Positions 7,701 to 14,857 of a stretch of DNA of 29,113 nucleotides are shown here, piece by piece. Each line of letters opens with the position of its first letter. The first letter of the stretch is position 1. Source of the DNA: an uncultured Prevotella sp. (GTDB lineage: Bacteria > Bacteroidota > Bacteroidia > Bacteroidales > Bacteroidaceae). Location: positions 1 to 29,113 of the forward strand of contig CALFIY010000105.1 of NCBI GenBank assembly GCA_937877595.1. The letters run 5' to 3'. The notes below the pieces were generated by a model, which worked only from the letters and a program-made list of their open reading frames with translations, did no database searches and had not been told where the DNA came from. The position numbers were made by a program, and so were the translations under genes.

Positions 7701-8471
7701 GACGCAAAGTTGCAGTGGAAGAGTAGCGACGAAGCCGTGGCTACTGTTGCCGCCGACGGCACTGTTACCGCTGTTGCCGCAGGCACTGCCACCATCACCG
7801 CCTTCTGGAAGTCGGAGATTAGCGACGCTACCACAGACGCAAACTGCGAAGTGACCGTTGCCACCGTAGACTTGGAGAACGCCTACGTGGCTACCACCAC
7901 CTACGACTTTGCTGCTATGGCAGACACTGAACTGACTATAGCCTCAGAGGCTGCCGGCGCTATCTGGAATGCTGCTAACAACAAGAACAACAACGTGTTC
8001 TTCTGCACCAACGAAGGTCTGCAGAATATCGCCGTGCAGGCTGTGCTCAGCAGTAATAAGGGCTGGTCGATAGTAAACGGCAAGGGCCTCGCTCTCGCAG
8101 CTGGCGCTGGTCGCTGCGCTGCAGTGGGTGGCATCAAGCAAGGCCAGATAGTAGAGTTCTTCTACACTGGCGATGCCTTCTACACCTCTAATGACGACGA
8201 CGGCGTAGCCAAGAAGACGCTGAACGAAGGCATCGGTCGCGCCATCTATCAGGCTGAGGCCGACGGTATGATTGGCTTCGAGATTGTAGTGGGCAACGCC
8301 GTGTCTAAGGTTGTCGTCTACACCGACATAGAGACAGCCATCAACAGCGTAGAGAACAAGAATGCTGCTGCCCTGCAGAACGAGGCTATCTACAACCTGA
8401 GCGGTCAGAAGGTGGAGAAGGCTACTAAGGGCCTCTACATCATCGGTGGCAAGAAGGTCATCGTGAAGTAA
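4767..8471 (+). CDS. Large modular secreted surface protein with Big_2 domain and C-terminal sorting tail
   Basis: The 1234-residue protein starts with a signal peptide (1-24, cut after AMSAWA). Three beta-rich segments end in a similar strand: FLVLEK (148-153), YIWIEK (423-428) and SITIEK (940-945). Residues about 430-570 resemble a common Bacteroidota surface module (RIYKDSELTV, GKAITKVEFTA). Residues about 580-768 look like an OB-fold domain (DIVIEDATGAIDLYK). Residues about 955-1034 form a bacterial Ig-like (Big_2) domain (ITPADAKLQWKSSDEAVATV). The tail 1206-1234 (AIYNLSGQKV...KKVIVK) fits the type IX secretion sorting domains of Prevotella-like bacteria. No enzyme motif is seen; adhesion or glycan binding is inferred. 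It is monocistronic with its own promoter and has no SusC/SusD partner nearby. The first third looks more A/T-rich in codon use than the rest. Confidence 0.85.
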   Translation: MRKHLLKSVLMAVLMVAGAMSAWAYTPALTADKEVAGYKFKAYYNIASENVNGMLPESGDLRYRGSGYGLFNFGSGNRGADITLSVATGDLLIAEFKDTQSRSVTINSISNCTQNTNVTSGDLLAFDVTADAETVNINVGRGGCIIAFLVLEKDADAATATYTLNYYNEEDDAIVKTVSGEVAVGGNVPTDASFFVDDVKYIRVEGEPESFTVAAGENDFTVDVRKANNYNYTLTSNIGVTIATGTGLEGESVTLGYPRYALVDGKFYEAAKNNNEYRTSIALTSNGASATVNYTEKEGANAVFYSEGEAIEGMNVSTANNIPVRASNAQAGVPAGEEDVTITTLPAGKYIFHVGIFTSKSNFYQDSENTIPQVVNIGIGAETFVAGFTNVNLCEVASQEYTLNAETAIKYLVTSWADAQLDYIWIEKTGDVEVATPAEVTFDFAANEWNHALGSGSGDTAEAGNITEPIVKDGVTLTFDQAGASIPARFWTGPQVRIYKDSELTVAAPDGKAITKVEFTANGNNFGLTANPEGLEGATWTGNATSVVFTPTKTNQLTKIVVTLADKNSETTEPAVATIPEVDNIAAFIALESGTEATLKLTDAKVTYAGTNDIVIEDATGAIDLYKMGLTAATNQVLNGTLTGKNSPFQGMPEMAKTGNTDVATVTVIDGEVIEGKAVTVAEAQTADNLLRLVTLTGVEIVAVTEGEDSNAKTTYYAKSGDDQIQIYNKFKADYTIADGDKLAKLTGIIVPYVSGETTIYELAPRTQEDIVAAEQEPETEMITGIADFQELCMQLGKGGPWAVNDGGDAGFTIGDAVMHYLGDYAEQGDAFVWGKRFAYEFVDGRGKFTMRNKNNKKDANCGMFSWDYAHNFSILGLENGDKVTINIGTGTVTFVSTNVSDEVEAGSNVTSGKTYTIVAADGETTRLDINMAKSSLIASITIEKAGQETVPNITDVKPTLALIPGATYQLAANITPADAKLQWKSSDEAVATVAADGTVTAVAAGTATITAFWKSEISDATTDANCEVTVATVDLENAYVATTTYDFAAMADTELTIASEAAGAIWNAANNKNNNVFFCTNEGLQNIAVQAVLSSNKGWSIVNGKGLALAAGAGRCAAVGGIKQGQIVEFFYTGDAFYTSNDDDGVAKKTLNEGIGRAIYQAEADGMIGFEIVVGNAVSKVVVYTDIETAINSVENKNAAALQNEAIYNLSGQKVEKATKGLYIIGGKKVIVK

Positions 8472-8490
8472 ATCACGCACACTGCTTTAG

Positions 8491-8516
8491 TGGGTGCCCC
8501 CTTTGCGGAGCACCCA
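8491..8516 (+). terminator. Hairpin after the surface protein gene
   Basis: TGGGTGC (8491-8497) pairs with GCACCCA (8510-8516), 20 nt after the stop codon. No U-tract follows, so it may be a processing or 3'-end stabilising hairpin rather than a full intrinsic terminator. Confidence 0.5.
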
Positions 8517-8539
8517 TTACTTAACAAAGTTAACAGAAA

Positions 8540-8578
8540 AAGAAGAGCGCTACAGCATCAGGCCGTAGCGCTCTTCTT
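8540..8578 (-). terminator. Intrinsic terminator between convergent genes
   Basis: AAGAAGAGCGCTAC (8540-8553) pairs perfectly over 14 bp with 8565-8578 around an 11-nt loop. On the minus strand the stem is followed by TTTTTCTG-like bases, so it best serves the DUF3127 gene; it can also fold in plus-strand RNA. Confidence 0.8.
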
Positions 8579-8645
8579 AGTATTTCCAGATTATATAGAT
8601 TTTCCAGACGGGATAGATTTACTATATTTCGTAGTTCCCTTTTAT

Positions 8646-9059
8646 TTAAAAAGGTAGGCCGTCGCTGTCGTCGCCGACAGCCTCAGGAGCAGGAGGGAAG
8701 GGAGAGGCAACAGCCTGCTGGCCAGCCTGCGGAGCAAAACTTACAGTGGCTGGAGCAGCGCCAATGGGAGCGGCAGCAACGGGAGTAGCACCGCGCGAAA
8801 CGTTGTAGACACGGACATCGTTGTACCAGCGGCCATTGTATTCGCGAGCGTCGATGTCAAAACTTATCGTCAACTCCTCACCCATCTGGATATTAAACTG
8901 ATTCAGGCGGTCTTCGCCGAAGACGGTGAACACACACTTGCGGGGATACTGGCCAGGAACCTCTATCACAAACTCCTGCGACTTCCAGGAGTTGCCAGTG
9001 CGGGTGGATACACCGCTGCGAGGCTCAAGGACGGCAATGATTTTACCTGTTAATTCCAT
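8646..9059 (-). CDS. DUF3127 protein, OB-fold-like with SSB-like acidic tail
   Basis: The 137-residue protein has an N-terminal domain (1-88: MELTGKIIAVLEPRSGVSTR, WKSQEFVIEVPGQYPRKCVF, NQFNIQMGEELTISFDIDAR, GRWYNDVRVYNV) that matches the Bacteroidota family DUF3127 as I know it. Its strand order resembles an OB fold. A low-complexity Pro/Ala/Gln linker (92-128) leads to an acidic end, DDSDGLPF, which looks like the C-terminal tip by which single-stranded DNA-binding proteins recruit partners (DDDIPF in E. coli SSB). A single-stranded nucleic acid role is therefore inferred, supported weakly by the divergent neighbour dnaN. It ends in front of a strong terminator. Confidence 0.88.
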   Translation of the reverse strand: MELTGKIIAVLEPRSGVSTRTGNSWKSQEFVIEVPGQYPRKCVFTVFGEDRLNQFNIQMGEELTISFDIDAREYNGRWYNDVRVYNVSRGATPVAAAPIGAAPATVSFAPQAGQQAVASPFPPAPEAVGDDSDGLPF

Positions 9060-9158
9060 AATCGTTGTTTTTTATTGATTTATTGTTTTTGCTTTTGATG
9101 TTTTGAGATTGCGAAATTACAGAAAAAAAACCAAAAAGCATATTTTTACTTAAATATT

Positions 9159-9190
9159 TTTGCCGTTGCACAAGTTATTTCGTATTTTTG
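9159..9190 (+). promoter_or_regulatory. Promoter of dnaN
   Basis: TTTG at 9159-9162, 20 nt, then TATTTTTG at 9183-9190 fit the Bacteroidota promoter. The start codon follows 41 nt later. Confidence 0.7.
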
Positions 9191-9231
9191 TGGTCTATAA
9201 AATACGGTTAGAAACAAAAACATAAATACTC

Positions 9232-10356
9232 ATGAGATTTACACTATCCAGCAGCGCACTGAGCGCAAAACTCAACGCTCTTTCGAGAGTTATCAACAGC
9301 AAGAACTCACTGGCCATCCTGGGCGACTTCCTTTTCGACGTGCAGGGTGGGGTGCTACGACTGACGGCTTCAGACAGTGAGAATGTGATGAATACACAGA
9401 TAGAACTTGCAGAGAACGATGGCGACGGACGCTTTGCCATCGCCAACCACGACATGCTTGAGGCTGTGAAGGGCATTTCGGAGCAGCCGCTCACGTTCGA
9501 CGTCAACCTGCAGGACAATCTGGCAAAGATAAGTTATCAGAATGGTATGTTCTCGCTGCCTATTGAGAGCGCCGAGCAGTATCCTGTGGCACAGGCCGTG
9601 GGCGACAACGCCAGCGTAATCACTATCCCCAGTGCTCTGCTGGCCGACAACATCACCCGCTCCATCTTCGCTACGGCTCAGGACGAATTGCGCCCCGTGA
9701 TGAACGGTATTTACTTCGACCTTACGCCAGAGTGCCTGGCTATCGTGGCCAGCGACGGACACAAACTGGTGCGCAACAAGGTGTTCAGCGTCAGCAGCGA
9801 ACAGCCGGCAGCCTTTATTCTGCCGAAGAAGCCCGCATCGCTGCTCAAGAACCTGCTGCAGAAAGACGGCGGTGACGTGGAGATACGCTTCGACGAGCGC
9901 AACGCCCAGATAAACTACGGCGACGGACAACTGACATGCCGTCTCATCGAGGGACGCTATCCTAACTACAACTCGGTGATACCACAGAACAACCCCAATA
10001 CGCTTACCGTCGACCGCCTGTCGCTTCTGGCTGCACTGCGCCGCGTACAGCCGTTTGCCAATGACTCAAGCAATCTCATCAGATTCCACGTGGAGAACGG
10101 CCTGCTGCAACTCGACGCAGAAGACTACGACTTCTCGAAGACTGCCACGGAGCGCATGACATGCGAATACAGCGGACAGCCAATGAGCATAGGCTTCAAG
10201 GGCTCGTCGTTCATCGAGATACTCGGCAATTTTGACAGCCAGGAAGTGGTGATACAGTTGGCAGACCCAAGCCGCGCCGGACTGGTTCTCCCATCGGAGC
10301 AACCCGAGGGACAGGACGTGCTGATGCTGATGATGCCAATGCTTATCAACGACTAA
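9232..10356 (+). CDS. dnaN: DNA polymerase III sliding clamp (beta subunit)
   Basis: The 374-residue protein has normal clamp length and clear family sequence: MRFTLSSSALSAKLNALSRV and NSLAILGDFLFDV at the start, DELRPVMNGIYFDL and IVASDGHKLVR in the middle domain, RLIEGRYPNYNSVIP before domain 3, and LMLMMPMLIND at the end (usual form PMR/L near the C-terminus). It encircles DNA as a dimer and tethers DNA polymerases and repair enzymes. It heads a plus-strand group with an exonuclease gene (gap 10 nt) and coaBC (gap 12 nt), probably one operon from the promoter at 9159-9190. Confidence 0.97.
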   Translation: MRFTLSSSALSAKLNALSRVINSKNSLAILGDFLFDVQGGVLRLTASDSENVMNTQIELAENDGDGRFAIANHDMLEAVKGISEQPLTFDVNLQDNLAKISYQNGMFSLPIESAEQYPVAQAVGDNASVITIPSALLADNITRSIFATAQDELRPVMNGIYFDLTPECLAIVASDGHKLVRNKVFSVSSEQPAAFILPKKPASLLKNLLQKDGGDVEIRFDERNAQINYGDGQLTCRLIEGRYPNYNSVIPQNNPNTLTVDRLSLLAALRRVQPFANDSSNLIRFHVENGLLQLDAEDYDFSKTATERMTCEYSGQPMSIGFKGSSFIEILGNFDSQEVVIQLADPSRAGLVLPSEQPEGQDVLMLMMPMLIND

Positions 10357-10366
10357 ACAATGTTTT

Positions 10367-11194
10367 ATGAAACTTAATCTACAAAAGCCCCTCGTCATCT
10401 TTGATTTAGAGACGACGGGGCTTGACCTTGTAAAGGACCGTATAATACAGATATCGTATATAAAGGTGAGTGTTGACGGTACGGAAGTGCGCGGCAACTA
10501 TATTATAAACCCTGAGAAGCAAATTCCGCAGGAGGTAGAGCAACTCACCGGCATCACCAACGAGCAGGTAAAGGACAAGCCTACTTTCAGACAACTTGCA
10601 GGCGAGATAGCACAGACCTTTGCCGGAAGCGATATCGCCGGTTTCAATTCCAATCACTTCGACGTGCCCCTGCTGGCGGAAGAATTCCTGCGCGCCGGCA
10701 TTGATTTCGATTTCGGCAAATGCCGCCTTATCGACGCGCAGACTATTTTCCACAAGATGGAGCGTCGCAATCTTGCCGCCGCATACAAATTCTATTGCGG
10801 TCGACGCATGGAGGATGACTTCGAGGCGCACCGCGCCGACCAGGACACTGAGGCTACATACCGCGTGCTGATGGGCGAACTCGACAGATACACCGAGGAG
10901 AAACAGCGTGAGTTGGGAGAAGATCCAAAAGACCGTGTGCTGCAGAACGATGTGCAATGTCTGGCAGATTTCTCAAAGGTAAACGACAACGTAGACTTTG
11001 CAGGGCGCATGGTATGGGCTACGGTCAACGGCCAGCGCACTGAGGTGTTCAATTTCGGCAAGTACAAGGGGATGCCAGTGGCTCATGTCCTGCGCACAGA
11101 CCCTGGCTACTATAGTTGGATACTTGGCGGCGATTTTACCTACAACACAAAACAGGCGCTTACGCGCATACGACTGCGCGAAACAGGCAAGTAA
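10367..11194 (+). CDS. DnaQ-like 3'-5' exonuclease with ExoX-type C-terminal domain
   Basis: The 275-residue protein has all five DEDDh exonuclease residues: FDLETTG (D13, E15), FNSNHFDVPLL (D99) and HRADQD (H155, D160). This is the fold of the epsilon proofreading subunit and of exodeoxyribonuclease X. The C-terminal segment, about 225-270, contains FNFGKYKGMPVAHVL and YYSWILGGDF, the small domain found after the nuclease in ExoX-like proteins. Placement directly after dnaN suggests a role in replication proofreading or repair. It is too short and different in its C-terminus to be a PolC-type polymerase. Ten nucleotides separate it from dnaN and 12 from coaBC. Confidence 0.92.
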   Translation: MKLNLQKPLVIFDLETTGLDLVKDRIIQISYIKVSVDGTEVRGNYIINPEKQIPQEVEQLTGITNEQVKDKPTFRQLAGEIAQTFAGSDIAGFNSNHFDVPLLAEEFLRAGIDFDFGKCRLIDAQTIFHKMERRNLAAAYKFYCGRRMEDDFEAHRADQDTEATYRVLMGELDRYTEEKQRELGEDPKDRVLQNDVQCLADFSKVNDNVDFAGRMVWATVNGQRTEVFNFGKYKGMPVAHVLRTDPGYYSWILGGDFTYNTKQALTRIRLRETGK

Positions 11195-11206
11195 GCAGAA
11201 GAGACA

Positions 11207-12451
11207 ATGCTGAAGGGAAAGAAAATAGTGCTGGGCATCACCGGCTCGATTGCTGCCTACAAGGCATGCTACGTCATACGCTTGCTCGTAAAGGCAGGAG
11301 CGGAGGTGCAGGTGGTGATAACGCCTGCCGGCCGTGAGTTTATAACACCTATCACGCTGTCGGCACTAACGCAGAAGCCTGTGATAACCGACTTCTTCGC
11401 GCAGCGCGACGGCACATGGCATTCGCATGTGGCGCTCGGACTGTGGGCCGACGCCATGCTTGTCGCTCCATGTACCGCAAGCACTCTGGGAAAAATGGCC
11501 GGCGGCATTGCCGACAACATGCTCATCACTACATATCTCTCTATGAAGGCGCCGGTATTTATAGCGCCTGCCATGGATCTTGATATGTACCAGCACCCCA
11601 CAACACAACACAATTTGGAACGCCTGCGCGCTTTCGGCAATCATATCATTGAGCCGCAGTCGGGATTTCTCGCTTCAGGACTGGAAGGAAAGGGCCGTAT
11701 GGAGGAACCGGAGAAGATAGTGGAATATCTGGACAGCGCCCTCTCGTCCGACACACCAACTGTCAACCCTCACCTGTCAACTCTCGCCTCAAAGAAGATT
11801 CTCATCACCGCCGGCCCCACTTACGAGAAAATCGACCCCGTGCGTTTCATCGGCAACTACAGCAGTGGCAAGATGGGCTTTGCCCTGGCCGATGAGTGTT
11901 TGCGCCGTGGAGCAGAGGTGACACTCATCGCAGGACCGGTAAGCGCCTCACTCATGTCACCTGTCAACTGTCAACTGTCAACTTTGACACGTATCAACGT
12001 GGAAAGTTGTGAGGAGATGTACAATGCCGCAGTGGAGCATTTCGCCCAGGCCGATGCCGCCATTCTCTGTGCTGCCGTGGCAGATTTCCGCCCCGTGGAA
12101 GTGGCAAAGGAAAAGATAAAGAGAGAGGGCGACGAACTCGTGATAAGGCTGCGGCCTACACACGACATCGCGGCAGAGTTGGGGCGCATGAAGCGCAAAG
12201 GTCAGGTGATGGCAGGCTTTGCCTTGGAGACAACCGACGAGCAGGCCAACGCCCGCCAGAAACTGAAGAAGAAAAATCTTGACTTCATTGTGCTCAATTC
12301 GCTGCGCAATGAAGGAACGTGCTTCCAGAGCGATGAAAACCAGGTGACTATAATTTCTGCCGAGGGCGAAAAGCAGTTTGACAAGAAAGCCAAGGCCGAA
12401 GTTGCCGCCGATATCGTCGATGAACTGGAGTGCCGTCTTAGCGCCGAGTAG
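11207..12451 (+). CDS. coaBC: Bifunctional phosphopantothenoylcysteine decarboxylase / phosphopantothenate--cysteine ligase
   Basis: The 414-residue fusion makes 4'-phosphopantetheine for coenzyme A. The N-terminal flavoprotein half (CoaC, 1-180) shows GITGSIAAYKA, WHSHVALGLWAD (H74) and GKGRMEEPEKI. The C-terminal ligase half (CoaB, about 197-414) shows ITAGPTYEKIDPVRF, NYSSGKMGFALA, LCAAVADF and GFALET. Two residues differ from the E. coli enzyme: PAMD at 121-124 instead of PAMN, and LASG at 155-158 instead of LACG, so Asp and Ser replace Asn and Cys. Two stretches are encoded by 7-nt repeats: residues about 185-194 in the linker and 249-261 in the ligase. The 3' end overlaps the convergent lipoprotein gene by 14 nt. 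Confidence 0.96.
   Translation: MLKGKKIVLGITGSIAAYKACYVIRLLVKAGAEVQVVITPAGREFITPITLSALTQKPVITDFFAQRDGTWHSHVALGLWADAMLVAPCTASTLGKMAGGIADNMLITTYLSMKAPVFIAPAMDLDMYQHPTTQHNLERLRAFGNHIIEPQSGFLASGLEGKGRMEEPEKIVEYLDSALSSDTPTVNPHLSTLASKKILITAGPTYEKIDPVRFIGNYSSGKMGFALADECLRRGAEVTLIAGPVSASLMSPVNCQLSTLTRINVESCEEMYNAAVEHFAQADAAILCAAVADFRPVEVAKEKIKREGDELVIRLRPTHDIAAELGRMKRKGQVMAGFALETTDEQANARQKLKKKNLDFIVLNSLRNEGTCFQSDENQVTIISAEGEKQFDKKAKAEVAADIVDELECRLSAE
11760..11787 (+). repeat. In-frame heptad repeat block in the CoaC-CoaB linker
   Basis: Four 7-nt units in phase: CTGTCAA, CCCTCAC, CTGTCAA, CTCTCGC. They encode part of the linker between the two enzyme halves (TVNPHLSTLA), where extra residues should be tolerated. 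Confidence 0.8.
11954..11988 (+). repeat. In-frame heptad repeat block in the CoaB ligase half
   Basis: Five 7-nt units in phase: ATGTCAC, CTGTCAA, CTGTCAA, CTGTCAA, CTTTGAC. They encode SPVNCQLSTLT between the strand ending IAGPVS and the helix INVESCEEM, a loop in CoaB homologues. Confidence 0.88.
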
Positions 12452-13019
12452 TGACGCTGATGTAGCCGTAAGGGCCCGTGGTGGTGGCCAGATACTTTTC
12501 CATTCCAACATCACCGGCAATACCATTCAATACGATGCCACCGTTGTTCATATCGTAGCGACGGTGGCATTTGCTGCATGTGGCAATGCCGCTGGAAGCC
12601 ATGCTGAGCGGATATTTGGGGCTAATGCTGTTGCCCGAAAGGCGCACGCAGTTGGCGCATTGCGCGTCGTAGGCAACAAAGCCGCCGTTGGGCTGGGTGT
12701 TGAGCGTCTGAAATCCGACGATGATGCCGTTGTTCATGCCGAGAATGTAACTGGCGCGCTGTTCTTGTGCCATCTCCTGCTTGCGGCTCTCTGTGTCGTT
12801 GTTGCTGCGGAAGACAAGCCAGCGTGCGCCTGCCTGGCTTGTCTCGCTGACGTGGCAGAAGATGCCGCGTGACTGGCTGTTCATGGCAGAGGCAAGAGTC
12901 TCGTCGAGGTAGAGACTATTGTCGTAGGCAAAACGACAGGCACGTGTGCTGTATTCCTCATCTGCCGAACAGGCGGCGAAGAGCAGCAGCAGGCAAAAGA
13001 GTGGCAGCAATTTTTTCAT
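12438..13019 (-). CDS. Lipoprotein with Rieske-like C-terminal domain carrying two CxxC pairs
   Basis: The 193-residue protein starts with a lipoprotein signal (lipobox LFAAC, lipidated Cys17). The C-terminal half has CANC (121-124), CSKC (148-151), then HRRYDMNNGG, a glycine-rich turn and TTTGPYGYISV. This order (cysteine pair, strand region, second cysteine pair followed by YD..NGG and a closing strand) resembles the Rieske fold, but the two His ligands are replaced by Cys, so a zinc or rubredoxin-like site is more likely than a [2Fe-2S] Rieske cluster (inference). Its ATG overlaps the argH stop (ATGA), so it is coupled to argH although no metabolic link is evident. Its 3' end overlaps convergent coaBC. 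Confidence 0.8.
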   Translation of the reverse strand: MKKLLPLFCLLLLFAACSADEEYSTRACRFAYDNSLYLDETLASAMNSQSRGIFCHVSETSQAGARWLVFRSNNDTESRKQEMAQEQRASYILGMNNGIIVGFQTLNTQPNGGFVAYDAQCANCVRLSGNSISPKYPLSMASSGIATCSKCHRRYDMNNGGIVLNGIAGDVGMEKYLATTTGPYGYISVTTRR

Positions 13020-14350
13020 GACAGTAGTTTTGCCTCGGCAGCGCGGGCGCGCTCAAAGCCAAAGCCCTGCAGCGTGGCATCCATGAGTTGGCAGATGCGG
13101 TCGTTGCAGAGGTTGCCGATAGAGCCTTCGTGAGTGTGATGGATATTCTTGTCGGGCGTGAAGGTGCCGGCTTCGATGTCGAGGCCGACTTTCTTGTAGG
13201 CATCGCGGAACGGCATGCCTGCGGCAGCGAGCCTGTTTACTTCCTCAACGCTGAAGATGGCGTCGTACATGGTGTTGTCGAGAATGTCCTTGCGCACCTC
13301 TATATTATTGATAATGTAGGCGCAGATGCGCAAGCAGTCTTTCAACTCGTCGAAAGCAGGCAGGAACACTTCCTTTATTATCTGCAGGTCGCGGAAATAG
13401 CCTGCCGGCAGGTTGTTCATGATGAGTGTCACCTGCTGCGGCAGTGCCTGCAACTTGTTGCACTTTGCGCGGATTAGTTCAAAGACATCTGGGTTTTTCT
13501 TGTGGGGCATTATGCTCGAGCCCGTGGTACATTCTTTTGGCAGACGCACAAATCCGAAGTTCTGCGAGTTGAACAGGCAGGCGTCGAAAGCCATCTTGGC
13601 GAGCGTACCGGCTATAGTGGCGAGGGCAAAACCGACATTGCGTTCCATCTTGCCGCGCCCCATCTGGGCATAAACCACGTTGTAGTTCATAGTGTCGAAA
13701 CCAAGAAGGTCGGTGGTCATCTGGCGATTGAGAGGAAAACTGGAGCCGTAACCTGCGGCAGAGCCGAGCGGATTGCGGTTAGTCATGCGATATGCTGCCT
13801 GCAGGAAGAGCATGTCGTCGGCAAGACTTTCGGCGTAGGCGCCAAACCAGAGTCCGAAACTTGACGGCATGGCTATCTGCAAATGAGTGTAGCCGGGCAT
13901 GAGAACGTCCTTGTTCTGTTCGCTCTTCTCTATCAGTTCGTCGAAAAGCGCCTTTACGTCCTCTGCTATCTCACTCAGTTCGTGGCGGGTGAAGAGTTTC
14001 AGGTCTACAAGCACTTGGTCGTTGCGCGAGCGGCCTGAATGGATTTTCTTTCCCATGTCGCCCAGTCGCCGCGTCAGCATCAGTTCCACCTGCGAGTGTA
14101 CGTCTTCCACTCCGTCCTCTATTCGGAATTCTCCGCGCTGGCATAGCGCATAGATCTCCTTCAGTTCGGCAAGCAGCGGCTTCAGTTCGCTGGCTTCCAG
14201 CAGTCCTATGCTTTCCAGCATGGTGATATGCGCCATCGAACCAAGCACGTCGTATGGAGCAAGATACAGATCCATTTCGCGGTCGCGCCCTACGGTGAAG
14301 CGCTCAATCTCTGCGTTTACCTCGTAGTTTTTCTCCCAAAGTTTCTTCAT
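13016..14350 (-). CDS. argH: Argininosuccinate lyase
   Basis: The 444-residue protein cleaves argininosuccinate to arginine and fumarate, the last step of arginine biosynthesis. Family motifs are HSGRSRNDQ (104-112), PGYTHLQ (152-158, with the catalytic-region His) and the fumarase/aspartase superfamily signature GSSIMPHKKNP (277-287, mobile loop with the catalytic Ser). Length is near normal (about 450). It follows the SRPBCC gene after 67 nt and is coupled by ATGA overlap to the lipoprotein gene downstream. No separate promoter is evident in the gap, so it is probably read from the pyrE promoter. Confidence 0.97.
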   Translation of the reverse strand: MKKLWEKNYEVNAEIERFTVGRDREMDLYLAPYDVLGSMAHITMLESIGLLEASELKPLLAELKEIYALCQRGEFRIEDGVEDVHSQVELMLTRRLGDMGKKIHSGRSRNDQVLVDLKLFTRHELSEIAEDVKALFDELIEKSEQNKDVLMPGYTHLQIAMPSSFGLWFGAYAESLADDMLFLQAAYRMTNRNPLGSAAGYGSSFPLNRQMTTDLLGFDTMNYNVVYAQMGRGKMERNVGFALATIAGTLAKMAFDACLFNSQNFGFVRLPKECTTGSSIMPHKKNPDVFELIRAKCNKLQALPQQVTLIMNNLPAGYFRDLQIIKEVFLPAFDELKDCLRICAYIINNIEVRKDILDNTMYDAIFSVEEVNRLAAAGMPFRDAYKKVGLDIEAGTFTPDKNIHHTHEGSIGNLCNDRICQLMDATLQGFGFERARAAEAKLLS

Positions 14351-14417
14351 GTTTTATAAAGAGGAAAAAGTCCAACCTTCAGTCTTAACCCTTGGTGTTC
14401 TGCCGTTAATCTTAAAT

Positions 14418-14831
14418 TCAGACATACGGCACCTGTGCCAGTGCGTCGGCAATCTTTTCCACGCCGTCCTGCAGCGGTCCGCTCACCATTCCCTTCAGCA
14501 TGAATGGAATGTCGGCCTTTACCGTGACGCGCATCTTGCTTGTCATCTCGTCTACAGGCAGCACCTGTATCCACAGATTGAAAGGCATTGGCGATTGCTC
14601 GGTTTCAAACTTTACGCATTTCAGTTCTTCGCGCTCTATGATGCGCAGTTTGATAAGTCCCACGGGCGGAACGTTTACCTGTACGGTGTCGCGGTCGAAC
14701 TGGAAGTCGCTTAGTTTGTCGCTTGGAACGCGGTCGCGAACGCGTTCAAGGTTGCTGAGGTCGCTGATGTTTCTATAGACATCGGCCACGGGATATGGTA
14801 TCTGCTTTACGCTGCTTTCAAACTTGCTCAT
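14418..14831 (-). CDS. SRPBCC (START-like) family protein of unknown function
   Basis: I place the start at the ATG at 14831 (MSKFESSVKQIPYPVADVYR), because the longer frame from 14891 overlaps the end of pyrE and adds unrelated residues. The resulting 137-residue protein has the typical SRPBCC opening, a first strand followed by a helix with V..VYRNISDLSNLERV, then alternating strands, and a long C-terminal helix (MVSGPLQDGVEKIADALAQV). Such proteins bind hydrophobic ligands or act as lipid or coenzyme carriers; the ligand is unknown. It lies 26 nt after pyrE and before argH, likely one operon. Confidence 0.82.
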   Translation of the reverse strand: MSKFESSVKQIPYPVADVYRNISDLSNLERVRDRVPSDKLSDFQFDRDTVQVNVPPVGLIKLRIIEREELKCVKFETEQSPMPFNLWIQVLPVDEMTSKMRVTVKADIPFMLKGMVSGPLQDGVEKIADALAQVPYV

Positions 14832-14857
14832 TGCGGTATCTTCGTTTGTTGATAGTC

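Noticed and set aside
12438..13019. Classical Rieske [2Fe-2S] lipoprotein
   Set aside because: The Cys-x-His and Cys-x-x-His ligand pairs are absent; both pairs are CxxC, so the cluster type cannot be claimed.
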